From CAWGYT01 sp963826795 (GTDB lineage: Bacteria; Planctomycetota; Planctomycetia; Pirellulales; Pirellulaceae), in assembly GCA_963826795.1 (NCBI GenBank), contig CAWGYT010000004.1:372001-436000 (forward strand): a stretch of 64,000 nucleotides of DNA. The letters are read 5' to 3'. A model generated the notes under the pieces. It worked only from the letters and a program-made list of their open reading frames with translations. It made no database searches and had not been told where the DNA came from. This document shows positions 50,599-59,506 of this stretch, piece after piece. Made by a program: the position numbers and the translations under genes. Positions within the stretch are counted from its first letter, which is position 1. Every line of letters begins with the position of its first letter.

Positions 50599-53151
50599 CG
50601 CCACAGAGCCTGCCTTTAGCTCTTCCGTCCACGTTCCGGATTCCGAGTAGCGGTAAAAGCGGCCTTCGTCGATCGCGACGAGGTGTAGCCAACCGTTGCA
50701 GACCAAGTCGCGGACCAAGTCGTGCTTGGCCACGATCGTCTGAATCGCGGTCCGCGGCGCCTCGATCACGACCAGCAGGCGAAGGGGCTGATGTTGCAAC
50801 TGCCGCCCATCATGGACCGACTGCAACGGCAGACCGGTCATCAGGTCGCCGGCGTTTCCTTCGAGAATTCCCAGTTGGCCCACCACGTTGTGGATCACCT
50901 TGTTGCCGCTGCCGAACGCTCGATTGTCGACGGTTGAGGCGTAGTACTGGAGGTTGATCCAGTTCGCCACGACCATCGGTGCCGTCATGATCAGTTCCAA
51001 CACGCGCAGCTCGGGATCCTGCCGGAAATCGTAGCTGTGCAGGAACGACCGTCCCTTCAAATTCACGCTTGCCGTGCGTGCGCGCGGTGCGACGACGAAG
51101 GCCGCGTTGGCGGCGAGTCCCCATTCGGGTCGAACTTCGGACCAGGCTCGGCTTCGCAGCAGCAAGTCGTCGGCCGGTACCTCGCCCATCCGAGCGGCCC
51201 GCTCGACTCGATTCAAGGCTCCCGCGGTCGCGACCCAGGCACGCAGTTGATCGAGATCGGACTGATGGGATTCCGGAAGCGTGCCGAGATCGAAGAACTG
51301 AATCTCGTCGGTGGTCGTGATATGCACCGCAGGAACGAACCGCGTGTCCCAGGGCAGCTCGATTCCGCGCTGGGCCAGCACGGTCCGGACCTTGGGATCA
51401 TTCAAGAGCGACGCGGCGAAACGGGCGTTGGCTTCGCCCGAATGTCCTCCGCACGCTCCGCATTCCAAGGCGGCCTGATAGGGGTTGTTCGCGGTCTCGC
51501 TGCCGTGCCCGCAGACCACGACCAGCCGCGCGAAATTCGCGGTCAGCCCCAGGTTCCGCAGCATCCCTTCGGCCAGGTCCGCTTGCTGGTGTTGCGTCAG
51601 GCCCGCCGCCGCCTGATCGCACGGCGCAGGCCCCAGCCGATCGCGGTCGGCAGCCGGCACGCCGTCGAAGCGGCCGTCGCGCGCCGATCCCCGGAGGCCC
51701 AGGGAATCGGCCAGAAGACTGCCGAAGTAAAACAGCCCCATCGCCTCGACGAACGAAAAGCAGGAAGCGGCGGAGGTTTGAAACGACTTCCAAATCTTCC
51801 GACCGGTCCGGATCGACCCGCGTCGCTGGACCGCATCGGTCCGCATCGACTCGTCCGCGTCGCGGAGGACCTCGTGCACTTGAAAGCCGGGCTTCAACAA
51901 GACGGGACATTGCGCCGCCCCGTGGGCGTCGCCCAACGGAACCAACTCGAACGGCAAACCGAAGAAACCCGCAAACCCGAAGGTTTCGATTCCTGCCGAG
52001 GTCGACTCGAGGTGTCGCCGAATCGGTTCGGAACGAACGTCGATGCAGAAGACCATCTGGACCGCCTTCCGCGCCGCGTCGTGCGACGTCGGCTTCTGGC
52101 CGGAATCGAGCGCCGCCAGCAGCCCTTGTCGAAACGCGATCTCGCTGGCGACTTGCAACACGTAGCGGGCCGCCACTTCCACCTTGTCGTCAGCCAACGC
52201 GGTCGCCGCGCCGGTTGAATCTCCGGCCAACCCGCCGGCCCCCACGCTGATCTTTGCGTTCATCTCCGCTGGGGAGATCAAGCCCGCGTTCACCAGCCCG
52301 GCATCGTAGGCCAGCCGAATCGCCAGCAAACCAACCAAATCATCTCGCTCAAGCCCCGTATCGGTCGCCTGATCCGCTCGATACTTGACATAGGCCGCCC
52401 AGCCCGCGATCGAGTAAAGCTGGCACAACAGCACCTCGTGCCGTTGGCCCGGGGGAACATTCAAGTCCGCCAGCAATCGCTCAATCGCTGCCTCAGGTGT
52501 CGCGGGAAGTTGCGCCACGAACTCGCGAAATCCGTTCATGCCAAGCCGTTCAATTCGTCGGTCCCGCAAGGCCGACTCGCGCCACGCCTGGTAGAATGGT
52601 AACTTGCGCCAGGGACTTGGCCACGCCGCTTGACCTTGATCGTAATGAGCGGCACAAAACTTGGAGACCTCGTTCGTAATCGCCGTCACCCAGCCACTTC
52701 CCGAGGCTCGGTCCGTCACCTCCGCCACGGTTCGTCGTCGGGCCGGTATCGCAGCTGCCGGCTGCGCGTGATGCAGCAACGATTCGATCTTCTTCAAGAT
52801 CTGTTCCGCGTCGAGGCCGGAAAGGCTCGCCTGACACTCCTCGAGAGCCAGTCGAACGTGCTCGTCGGTGAACGCACGATCGCTGTACAAACCCCGAAAA
52901 TAGCTGGGCTGCATCAGCATCTCGGCATCGCTCACGCGTCGCAATTTCGCTCTCGCGGCCAAGAAATCGTGGTCGGTCATCCCGACAAACGGATTGACGG
53001 CAACAAAGTCGGGCAAGGGCCACAGCGGCGCGACTCGGGCCTGGATGTCGGCCAACACCGACTGCAACGACTCAACGGGTTCGCTCAGGGGCGAATCGGC
53101 GCCCTCAACGCCTGGCGGCTCGATGGCTAGCGGTGTTTCAGCATGTAACAT
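50587..53151 (-). CDS. dabA: Inorganic carbon transporter subunit DabA (DUF2309)
   Basis: This is an 854-residue member of the DUF2309/UPF0753 family, now known as DabA, the carbonic-anhydrase-like cytoplasmic partner of a membrane proton-coupled CO2/bicarbonate accumulator. The zinc-site residues are visible as Cys and Asp in MVFCIDVRSEPIRR and as His and Cys in VVCGHGSETANNPYQAALECGACGG. The GGGAGA ribosome site lies eight bases upstream. It lies 27 bases after dabB on the same strand and is presumably its co-transcribed partner. Confidence 0.93.
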   Translation of the reverse strand: MLHAETPLAIEPPGVEGADSPLSEPVESLQSVLADIQARVAPLWPLPDFVAVNPFVGMTDHDFLAARAKLRRVSDAEMLMQPSYFRGLYSDRAFTDEHVRLALEECQASLSGLDAEQILKKIESLLHHAQPAAAIPARRRTVAEVTDRASGSGWVTAITNEVSKFCAAHYDQGQAAWPSPWRKLPFYQAWRESALRDRRIERLGMNGFREFVAQLPATPEAAIERLLADLNVPPGQRHEVLLCQLYSIAGWAAYVKYRADQATDTGLERDDLVGLLAIRLAYDAGLVNAGLISPAEMNAKISVGAGGLAGDSTGAATALADDKVEVAARYVLQVASEIAFRQGLLAALDSGQKPTSHDAARKAVQMVFCIDVRSEPIRRHLESTSAGIETFGFAGFFGLPFELVPLGDAHGAAQCPVLLKPGFQVHEVLRDADESMRTDAVQRRGSIRTGRKIWKSFQTSAASCFSFVEAMGLFYFGSLLADSLGLRGSARDGRFDGVPAADRDRLGPAPCDQAAAGLTQHQQADLAEGMLRNLGLTANFARLVVVCGHGSETANNPYQAALECGACGGHSGEANARFAASLLNDPKVRTVLAQRGIELPWDTRFVPAVHITTTDEIQFFDLGTLPESHQSDLDQLRAWVATAGALNRVERAARMGEVPADDLLLRSRAWSEVRPEWGLAANAAFVVAPRARTASVNLKGRSFLHSYDFRQDPELRVLELIMTAPMVVANWINLQYYASTVDNRAFGSGNKVIHNVVGQLGILEGNAGDLMTGLPLQSVHDGRQLQHQPLRLLVVIEAPRTAIQTIVAKHDLVRDLVCNGWLHLVAIDEGRFYRYSESGTWTEELKAGSVALSA

Positions 53152-53178
53152 GGTTTGCGTCTCCCTGGAAAATGTGGT

Positions 53179-54792
53179 TCAACGGGACGATGACGTAGAG
53201 ACGCCCCAGATCCGGGTCACGAGCTTCTGCACGGCGATGTCGACGTAGAAGCCGTTCGAGGCGTGGACATAGAGGGATTTGAAAAACTCGCGATCGGAAA
53301 GTTGCGGAATACTCGCCTGCAGCGCGAACACGCCCAGGAACCCGATCGCAACCGCGACGGAAAGGACTAGATCAAACGTGGAATTCGGCACAATGCTGCG
53401 GGCCGTCGAGGTCGCCAGCAGTTGGTCAATTACGGTGTAGGCACCGTAGTAGGCGAGGGCGACGAAGGCGGCCGCCAGAATTCCCGCCGGCCCCGCAATT
53501 CGGCCCGGCACCTGGAACGATTTCCATAACAGCTGCAGAAGAGCGATCGTCAGGATCAAACCCAACATCACGCCTCCCGGCTTTTCGGTCAGCGAAATCC
53601 CAAACCCGTGCGCCGCGGCCAGGCAGAGGATGGCGGCCACGCCCGCCGCCGCAGGCAGTGTCCAGGCCGCGCGGCGAGGTTCTGTCTGGGGAGTGCTTGC
53701 CAGCAACCGCGTCCGCGCCGCGAGTTCAAGCACACTGCCCGACGAAAGAAACGCGTGAGCTTTGTAGAGCGAGTGGGCGACCAAATGGAGCAGCGCCGCG
53801 GAAAACGCGCCCAGGCCGCATTGCAACATCATGAATCCCATCTGGGCGATCGTCGAGTACGCCAACGCTCGCTTGACGCTCGTTTGCGTCAACATCACGA
53901 CCGCGGCGAACAATGCCGTCATCGCGCCGATCATCGCCAAGACGTCCAGGGCAAGGTGCGACTGCGACACCAGTGGGCTCAAACGAAGCACGAGAAAGCC
54001 GCCCGCATTGATGATCCCTGCATGCATCAGTGCCGAAACCGGTGTCGGAGTCTCCATTGTGTCGGGAAGCCAACTGTGCATCGGAAACTGAGCGGATTTG
54101 GTCATCGCACCGAGGACATAAAACGCGCCGATCAGCGGCAACATCCAGCGGCCTTCGACGGATGCACTTGACACTTTCCCGACCTCGGCAAACACCGCCG
54201 TGTACTCGAACGAACCAAAAGCCCGATAGGTCAAGACAAGCGCCAAGATCAGAAAGAAGTCGCCCAGGCGGCTGATCAGAAACTTCTTCCGCGCGGCCAA
54301 TAAAGCCGCCGGACGGTCCGCGTAGTGCGTCAACAACTGGTGCAGTCCGAAGCTCGTCAGAATCCAGGCGCCCGTGAACATCACCAGGTTCCGCGACACG
54401 ACCAGCAGCAGCACCGCTCCCAGCGTAAAGCTGATCCAGCGAAGGAATCGCCCCTGAGTGCACTCGCCGTCCAGATATCGGATCGAGTAGCGGACAATGA
54501 CCAGGCCGATCCAGGTGATCAGGAGCGTCATGATGGCGGCCAGCGAATCGAAGTAGATGCCGACACTGATCGGCAAGGGCTGAGTCGCCGTAAGGAACGC
54601 GTGGTCGATGGTTCCCCGAAGCGTGAGTGCGACGGCAGCTGCAATGGCCAGCCCGAACGAAGCGGTTGCGGCCCCGACCGTCAGGCGGCGCATGGTCCGC
54701 ACGTGCCGATTGGCCCACGAGCTGGGAAGGAAGCCGCATGCCAACAGCAGCGCGGGAACCGCCGCGACGAGGAGCGCAGGGAGCGTGTTCAT
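53179..54792 (-). CDS. dabB: Inorganic carbon transporter membrane subunit DabB (NuoL-like)
   Basis: This is a 537-residue, multi-helix membrane protein of the proton-conducting NuoL/MrpA (Proton_antipo_M) family: GIYFDSLAAIMTLLITWIG, KKFLISRLGDFFLILAL, KSAQFPMHSWLPDTMETP (with the conserved channel Lys, His and Asp), SVKRALAYSTIAQMGFMML and HLVAHSLYKAHAFLSSG. It couples proton entry to CO2 hydration by DabA. GGAGG precedes ATG 54792 by ten bases, and a good promoter with an internal palindrome lies 50-80 bases further upstream. Confidence 0.92.
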   Translation of the reverse strand: MNTLPALLVAAVPALLLACGFLPSSWANRHVRTMRRLTVGAATASFGLAIAAAVALTLRGTIDHAFLTATQPLPISVGIYFDSLAAIMTLLITWIGLVIVRYSIRYLDGECTQGRFLRWISFTLGAVLLLVVSRNLVMFTGAWILTSFGLHQLLTHYADRPAALLAARKKFLISRLGDFFLILALVLTYRAFGSFEYTAVFAEVGKVSSASVEGRWMLPLIGAFYVLGAMTKSAQFPMHSWLPDTMETPTPVSALMHAGIINAGGFLVLRLSPLVSQSHLALDVLAMIGAMTALFAAVVMLTQTSVKRALAYSTIAQMGFMMLQCGLGAFSAALLHLVAHSLYKAHAFLSSGSVLELAARTRLLASTPQTEPRRAAWTLPAAAGVAAILCLAAAHGFGISLTEKPGGVMLGLILTIALLQLLWKSFQVPGRIAGPAGILAAAFVALAYYGAYTVIDQLLATSTARSIVPNSTFDLVLSVAVAIGFLGVFALQASIPQLSDREFFKSLYVHASNGFYVDIAVQKLVTRIWGVSTSSSR

Positions 54793-54842
54793 CGAGTGAA
54801 ACCTCCGGGTGACGGGAACGGACTAATCGCTCAAACAGGCGA

Positions 54843-54871
54843 ACTATAAAACACGATATGTATTTCGTCAA
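54843..54871 (-). promoter_or_regulatory. Sigma70-type promoter of dabBA
   Basis: On the minus strand, TTGACG (54871-54866) and TATAGT (54848-54843) are separated by 17 bases, a near-consensus housekeeping promoter. It lies about 50 bases upstream of the dabB start in an AT-rich island within GC-rich DNA. Confidence 0.75.
54853..54868. promoter_or_regulatory. Palindromic candidate operator in the dabBA promoter spacer
   Basis: ACGATATGTATTTCGT is a 16-bp imperfect palindrome (one mismatched pair) that covers the spacer and touches the -35 box. A regulator bound here would block RNA polymerase. The winged-helix protein encoded divergently at 55514 is the natural candidate. This is inference. 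Confidence 0.4.
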
Positions 54872-55035
54872 TCACTGTTCGTAGTTTTTTTCGGTTGCCG
54901 GAGGGCGGTGGCCTGATTAATTTTGGTAAATCGTGAGTCGGTAATCAGAATTCGCGATTGAAATTTCGTATTTTGGGCGATAGCGTAATGGAGGGAGGGT
55001 TGACGCGCGAGGACCCAGCTGCGGCCGAAACGCGG

Positions 55036-55352
55036 CCCCCTCATCCGGCCTTCGGCCACCTTCTCCCGCGCTGGGGAGAAGGGACGTGCGGTTGACGTTG
55101 CCTCTCCCGAGGCCGGGAGAAGGGACGTCATGAGGTTGCCTCTCCCGAGGCTGGGAGAAGGGACGTCATGAGGTTACCTCTCCCGAGGCCGGGAGGAGGG
55201 ACGTCATGAGGTTACCTCTCCCGAGGCCTGGGAGAAGGGACGTCATGAGGTTGCCTCTCCCGAGGCTGGGAGAAGGGACGTCATGAGGTTACCTCTCCCG
55301 AGGCCGGGAGAGGTCGCCGGGGACCCGCTTGCGGGACCCCGGCGGGTGAGGG
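55036..55352. repeat. Modular repeat element with 38-bp tandem units, copy B
   Basis: This is an inverted arrangement of the modules seen at 39327-39605. It starts with CTCATCCGGCCTTCGGCCAC, then has about six tandem units of 38 bp (CCTCTCCCGAGGCCGGGAGA, then AGGGACGTCATGAGGTTA or TTG; one unit has an extra base), and ends with GGTCGCCGGGGACCCGC and CCCCGGCGGGTGAGGG. Another partial module lies near 55411-55458. It occupies most of the space between dabB and the wHTH gene. The units lack unique spacers, so it is not a CRISPR. Confidence 0.8.
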
Positions 55353-55513
55353 TTGCGGGTTGCGGGTGAGGGCTGCGGGTTACGGGTTGCGAATTATGAC
55401 TGCGCGCCGGAACGCCTCATCCGGCCTTTGACCACCTCTCCCGCGTCGGGGCGAAGGGAAAGGTCAAAGAGAGGGAGGAGCACAGGAAAACGTTTCACGG
55501 AGAATCGCCGTCC

Positions 55514-55939
55514 ATGGCAACGACCAAAGCGGAACGCACCAAAAAACAACAAGTCAATTCAGGCAACTCGCGCGTGTCAACGACCCCGCGCGTGTCAACA
55601 ACGAGGTCGGCAAGTCTCCCGCAACCGGCCCCTCGCGGCAGCACTTCGCACTGGACGTTCTTGACGAATCATTCGCACGTACTGATCCTCTTGCAGCGCA
55701 ACCCCTCGATCGTGCTCCGCGAGGTCGCGATGCAGATCGGGATTACGGAGCGCGCGGTGCAGCGCATCATCGCCGAGTTAGAAGAGGCGGGCTTTATCGA
55801 ACGAGAGCGGGTTGGTCGGCAAAACCGGTATCGGATCCTGACCGAAAAGCCGCTCCGTCATCCGATCGAACAGCACCGCACAATCGGCAACCTGCTGCAG
55901 CTAATCAGCAACGGCAACGACGCGACGGAAGGGCATTAA
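55514..55939 (+). CDS. Winged helix-turn-helix transcriptional regulator
   Basis: This is a 141-residue DNA-binding protein. After a basic, Ser/Thr-rich N-terminal tail of about 45 residues comes a MarR/ArsR-like w[28 protein letters not shown], then the recognition region [19 protein letters not shown], then [13 protein letters not shown] (wing). GGAG precedes ATG 55514. There is no evident ligand domain, so it may bind DNA constitutively or sense through a partner. It is divergent from dabBA, which suggests local control of carbon uptake. Confidence 0.85.
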   Translation: MATTKAERTKKQQVNSGNSRVSTTPRVSTTRSASLPQPAPRGSTSHWTFLTNHSHVLILLQRNPSIVLREVAMQIGITERAVQRIIAELEEAGFIERERVGRQNRYRILTEKPLRHPIEQHRTIGNLLQLISNGNDATEGH

Positions 55940-56016
55940 TTATTCGGGAGGGCATCCGCGATTCGGGAGCCTCGCCCTTCCGACGAACGGATGTTCCGAT
56001 GATCACGCAATCGTAT

Positions 56017-56892
56017 TTAGGTGTTCAGGTGGGTTCGCATCCAGGCGAGCAGTTCGGAGGCGACATCGAGGTGCAAGGTTCGGGCCAGGGCCCGCCAGCC
56101 CGGTACGGCGTTGACTTCCAGGACGAGCAAACGACCGTCGCGGGCCGGCAAAATATCGATGCCCGCAAAGGGGGCCCCGACCGCTTGCGCGGCGCGCCAG
56201 GCGAGTTCTCGGAGGAGGTCGTCGAGTTCTAGCGCTTCGGTTTGAGCTCCGCGGCTGACGTTCGTTCTCCAATCCGTCGGATTGAACCGGCGGATGCCGT
56301 GCTGGCGGTCGCCGAGGATCAAAATGCGGAGGTCCGAACCGAAGTGCGGCACGTATTCTTGCTGATAGATCACATGCCCCAACTGCTCATACGTGCGAAA
56401 GACCCGCCACGCGATGGCCTCGTCGTTGATTCGCGTGATGCCGCGGCCTTCGCTGCCGAAGATCGGTTTGAGGACGACGTCGCCACCCAACTGGAAGAAA
56501 TCCGCCATCGCCGTCTCCCAGTTCTGGCTGACCCGCGTGCACGGCACGGGGAGTCCGGCGGCTTGGAGTTCCGCCGAAGCCAGGTACTTGTCGACCGCGA
56601 TCTCCAGACATCGAGGTGGATTGACCACGCGCGTTCCCAAGGCGCTGAGTCGATGGAGCGCGTTCATGCGGAACACCACTTGCTCGAGGCTTCCGGGCGG
56701 CATGGTCCGCACCAGGACCGCATCCAAGTCGGTCAAGCAGCGTATCGGCTCCGCGCCCAGCCCGGGCTCGGGATCGAGTCGAGCGGCGAGCGTCGTGAAC
56801 GGCACCAAGTGCAACTGATCGCTGGGGTCGGCCGCGCGCTGCAAGTCCGTCCAATACCAGCTTGTGTCCGACGCCAGCACGCCGAGTTTCAT
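56017..56892 (-). CDS. ATP-grasp ligase (RimK-like), mch-linked
   Basis: This is a 291-residue ATP-grasp enzyme starting at ATG 56892. Typical RimK/GshB-like features are VVNPPRCLEIAVDKYLASAEL, GGDVVLKPIFGSEGRGI (ATP loop), YQQEYVPHFGSDLRILILG, and AGIDILPARDGRLLVLEVNAVPGWRAL (metal-binding Glu and Asn). It would join an amino acid, probably glutamate, to a carboxylate. It lies nine bases from mch on the same strand. In methylotrophs, ATP-grasp genes sit beside H4MPT genes, so a role in cofactor glutamylation is plausible but unproven. Confidence 0.85.
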   Translation of the reverse strand: MKLGVLASDTSWYWTDLQRAADPSDQLHLVPFTTLAARLDPEPGLGAEPIRCLTDLDAVLVRTMPPGSLEQVVFRMNALHRLSALGTRVVNPPRCLEIAVDKYLASAELQAAGLPVPCTRVSQNWETAMADFFQLGGDVVLKPIFGSEGRGITRINDEAIAWRVFRTYEQLGHVIYQQEYVPHFGSDLRILILGDRQHGIRRFNPTDWRTNVSRGAQTEALELDDLLRELAWRAAQAVGAPFAGIDILPARDGRLLVLEVNAVPGWRALARTLHLDVASELLAWMRTHLNT

Positions 56893-56900
56893 CGCGGGGC

Positions 56901-57842
56901 TCACGTGCGAAAGGACTGACGGAGAATGTCGTGGTCCACTTGGCCGGCTTCGTGGCAATGACCCGTCTCGAGATTCACGAGTCGAACTCGCGCCGGGCTG
57001 AACAGGTGCGGGTCGATGCGATAGAAATCGTGGTCGTAGCGAGCGAAAATCGTGGCGAAAGGCTGGCCGTAATCGGCCGAACTGCAACTGGGAACCTGCG
57101 GCACGACGGAGGTCAGCGAGTCGTCGTCGCCACGGACCCAGAGTGTCACCTCCGCGCCGTACAAAATGGCGTCGTTTGTGCGACCGATGGCGGCCAGATC
57201 GTCCCCGGCGACCGGAGGCAGCGGCGCCCAGCCGGCTCCACTGACGACGCGGCTGAGATCAAACTTCAAATCCCCCAGCTTGTGCAACGTCGTCTCGACG
57301 CTCCGCGCCACGACTTGCACCGTGCCGGCTTGGCTGGCCGTCCGGGCCATCAGCAAACAAACGCGCGACGCATCCACCTGGCAGCGGGCGGCGATCGTCT
57401 GGATCACTTCCGCCGGCGGCAATTGACCGGTCTCGAGAATCCCCACCACCTCCTCGGCGCGTTCGCCGGCCAGCTGCCGAAACAGATCTTCGACCCCCGC
57501 CGCGGCCCGCATGGGGCCCGAACCCATGGCGAAGAACGATCCATGATTCAGTTTCCAGCCGGCGTATTGCGAACGCATGCAGGCGTCCACGGGATGGTCC
57601 GTCGTCACCTGGACCCCCCAGCCCGTGCCGTAGGTCTCCTGAACGGGAAGCAAACGCACGTCGGCTAAGTCCGAGAGGCAGATCCGAGCGAGCCAGAGAC
57701 CTGCGGCGAGGCCTCCCGCACATTGGTTGCCAAAATCCCAACCGCAGCCGCCGCCGGGCAGTTCGCATTGCTGGACGCCTAGCTCACCGGCCCGAGCTTC
57801 CAATTGCTGGCACAGTCGCCACGCACGTGCATTCAGATTCAT
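56901..57842 (-). CDS. mch: Methenyltetrahydromethanopterin cyclohydrolase
   Basis: This is a 313-residue enzyme matching Mch: MNLNARAWRLCQQLE, GGGCGWDFGNQCAGGLAAG, VQVTTDHPVDACMRSQYAGWKLN and FFAMGSGPMRAAAG are family-typical. It interconverts methenyl- and formyl-tetrahydromethanopterin in the cytoplasm, a step of the archaeal-type C1 pathway that planctomycetes share with methylotrophs. The downstream ATP-grasp gene follows after nine bases. No other H4MPT genes (fae, mtdB, ftr, fhc) are in this window. Confidence 0.93.
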   Translation of the reverse strand: MNLNARAWRLCQQLEARAGELGVQQCELPGGGCGWDFGNQCAGGLAAGLWLARICLSDLADVRLLPVQETYGTGWGVQVTTDHPVDACMRSQYAGWKLNHGSFFAMGSGPMRAAAGVEDLFRQLAGERAEEVVGILETGQLPPAEVIQTIAARCQVDASRVCLLMARTASQAGTVQVVARSVETTLHKLGDLKFDLSRVVSGAGWAPLPPVAGDDLAAIGRTNDAILYGAEVTLWVRGDDDSLTSVVPQVPSCSSADYGQPFATIFARYDHDFYRIDPHLFSPARVRLVNLETGHCHEAGQVDHDILRQSFRT

Positions 57843-57875
57843 GTTTGGTCCCGCGCCGGAAGGCGGCCCGGCTGG

Positions 57876-58928
57876 TCATTCCGACGGCTTATCGTCCAGT
57901 ACTTGGGGGAGATCGTCCAGGACGGCGCCCGCCGCCATCGCGTCCTGCCAAACCTCACGCACCTGTGCCTCGGTGAAAGGAGAAGTAACCGCCATGTAGG
58001 CGCCCTTCAGCAGCTGCGCCGTTGCCGTCTCGTTGCTGAGCTCACGGTCGGCGATTGCCAGCACGAGTCCCGGCGGGAGGTTCGGTGGCGAGAATCGGCG
58101 ATTTTGGCCCAGCACCCGCACGATCAGTTGCTTTGGTCCTGCTTCGACCACGAACACGCGGCTGGAGTTGAGCATCAATTCGGCTCCCGCGACCTGCGGC
58201 AGCGCCTTGTCAAACGCCTCCCAAAATTGATCCACTCGGTCAGCCAGGGCGACAAGCCGCGTCACCTCCGCCGCGCGGGACGATCCCGCGGCGATGCTCT
58301 GGGCCTCGGTCAGCGACTTGCGGGCTTGTACCAGCCTTCGCTCACGAAGCTCCGCCCAGACCTTGCGCAGAAGATCGTCCAACCGCGCCTCTTCCGCCGG
58401 CGCAATCGCGCGGCTCAAGGCAGAGGGACTGGCTTCGGCCATCTCGGTCGGTGGCATTGGGAAGGGGCCCGTCCCGGGCTGGACTCGGCTCATCGCAAGG
58501 GACCCGTCTGCCTCCTCTGACGGAATCGAGTCACCTGGCGGTGGGACGTCAATCGGGGCGGATCCCGCGGGCGGGAGATTCACCGGCGTCGACCCTTCCC
58601 TGTCGTCGACCGAACTGCGGTTCGAGTTCGGTCGCAGACTGGTGGCCAGCGGCGGGTCAACGTCCAGCCCACCGGCCTCTTCCGGCCCGCCGGGCGGCGA
58701 TTCGGGTTCCGCCTTTGCGTTTCCGTCTTCCGGCTCGAGGGGCAAGTCCCGGGCTGATGTGGGACTTGCGGCCAGGGACTGCTGGCGAAGCTGCCGTTGA
58801 GGCAGCACGCGCGTCCGCATCACGAACACGAAAGTTCCAATCACCAAGATCGCGCAGAGGCCAACCACCGCATAGGCCCAGCCGCGAGACTTCGGCTTTT
58901 GTCGGCGGCGTCGACGACGCAGGGACAT
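57876..58928 (-). CDS. Uncharacterised single-pass membrane protein
   Basis: This is a 350-residue protein with a very basic start (SLRRRRRRQKPKSRG), one membrane helix (GWAYAVVGLCAILVIGTFVFVM), a proline- and acid-rich linker of about 140 residues, and a globular C-terminus with a helical part (RLDDLLRKVWAELRERRLVQ) and a beta part. I do not recognise the C-terminal domain. Its ATG overlaps the stop of the upstream gene (TGATG), so the two are co-translated. It lies 33 bases before mch on the same strand. Confidence 0.65.
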   Translation of the reverse strand: MSLRRRRRRQKPKSRGWAYAVVGLCAILVIGTFVFVMRTRVLPQRQLRQQSLAASPTSARDLPLEPEDGNAKAEPESPPGGPEEAGGLDVDPPLATSLRPNSNRSSVDDREGSTPVNLPPAGSAPIDVPPPGDSIPSEEADGSLAMSRVQPGTGPFPMPPTEMAEASPSALSRAIAPAEEARLDDLLRKVWAELRERRLVQARKSLTEAQSIAAGSSRAAEVTRLVALADRVDQFWEAFDKALPQVAGAELMLNSSRVFVVEAGPKQLIVRVLGQNRRFSPPNLPPGLVLAIADRELSNETATAQLLKGAYMAVTSPFTEAQVREVWQDAMAAGAVLDDLPQVLDDKPSE

Positions 58929-59442
58929 CAAGCGACGGGATGCCGCCGAACGGGCGCGATGGGAACGTCGCGAATTTCCAGTAACTTGCTGGAGATCACT
59001 ACCGCATCGCGGCGGAGATCGCCGGGCGGCCCGTCGTGGGGCAGGAGCTGATCGGGCACCGGCGGCTGGGAAAATTCCACAGGGGCCATCGGGTCGATCT
59101 CCGCCTGGGCGCCGATCGAGGGCGGCTCTTCCGGCCTCGCTTCCGAGGGCGTCCGCCCTTCGTGCCGCAGTTTCAGGCGAAGCCGCCCGTCATAACGCTG
59201 CTTTTGCTGGGCGTCGAGCAGGCAATCGCGGGCCGTTTCAAGCTGATCCAGGAGTGCCTTCCAGCGGTCCTGCCTCCGTCCGGGTTTGACGCCCCGCAGC
59301 GTCGAGAGGGCGCCCGGGCAGCCGCCTGGATCCGAACCGGATCCGATTCCCAAAGCGGCAGCCGCAACAGCTCGTAATAGTTGTTCGGCGGCTTTTCGAG
59401 CCCCAGCCAGCGAACATACGGATTGAATCGGACGCGCGTCAT
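58928..59442 (-). CDS. Small J-domain-like planctomycete protein (frameshifted)
   Basis: The ATG at 59442 opens RVRFNPYVRWLGLEKPPNNYY and LLRLPLWESD, the start of a planctomycete-type N-terminal region that normally continues as a short J-domain-like helix pair. That continuation is in the next frame: ALSTLRGVKPGRRQDRWKAL and CLLDAQQKQRYDGRL. The change occurs near 59308-59315. The tail is Pro- and Glu-rich. It is translationally coupled to the next gene. The function is unknown; similar domains are found at the start of larger planctomycete proteins. Confidence 0.65.
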
Positions 59443-59506
59443 GTTGAATTACCCGGACGCTATCATAGTTCGTCTTGGCCCCGGGCGGAATCAATTTGAG
59501 CGTCTG

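Noticed and set aside
55100..55312. A CRISPR array
   Set aside because: The 38-bp units are contiguous, without unique spacers, and are near-identical along their full length. No cas genes are nearby.
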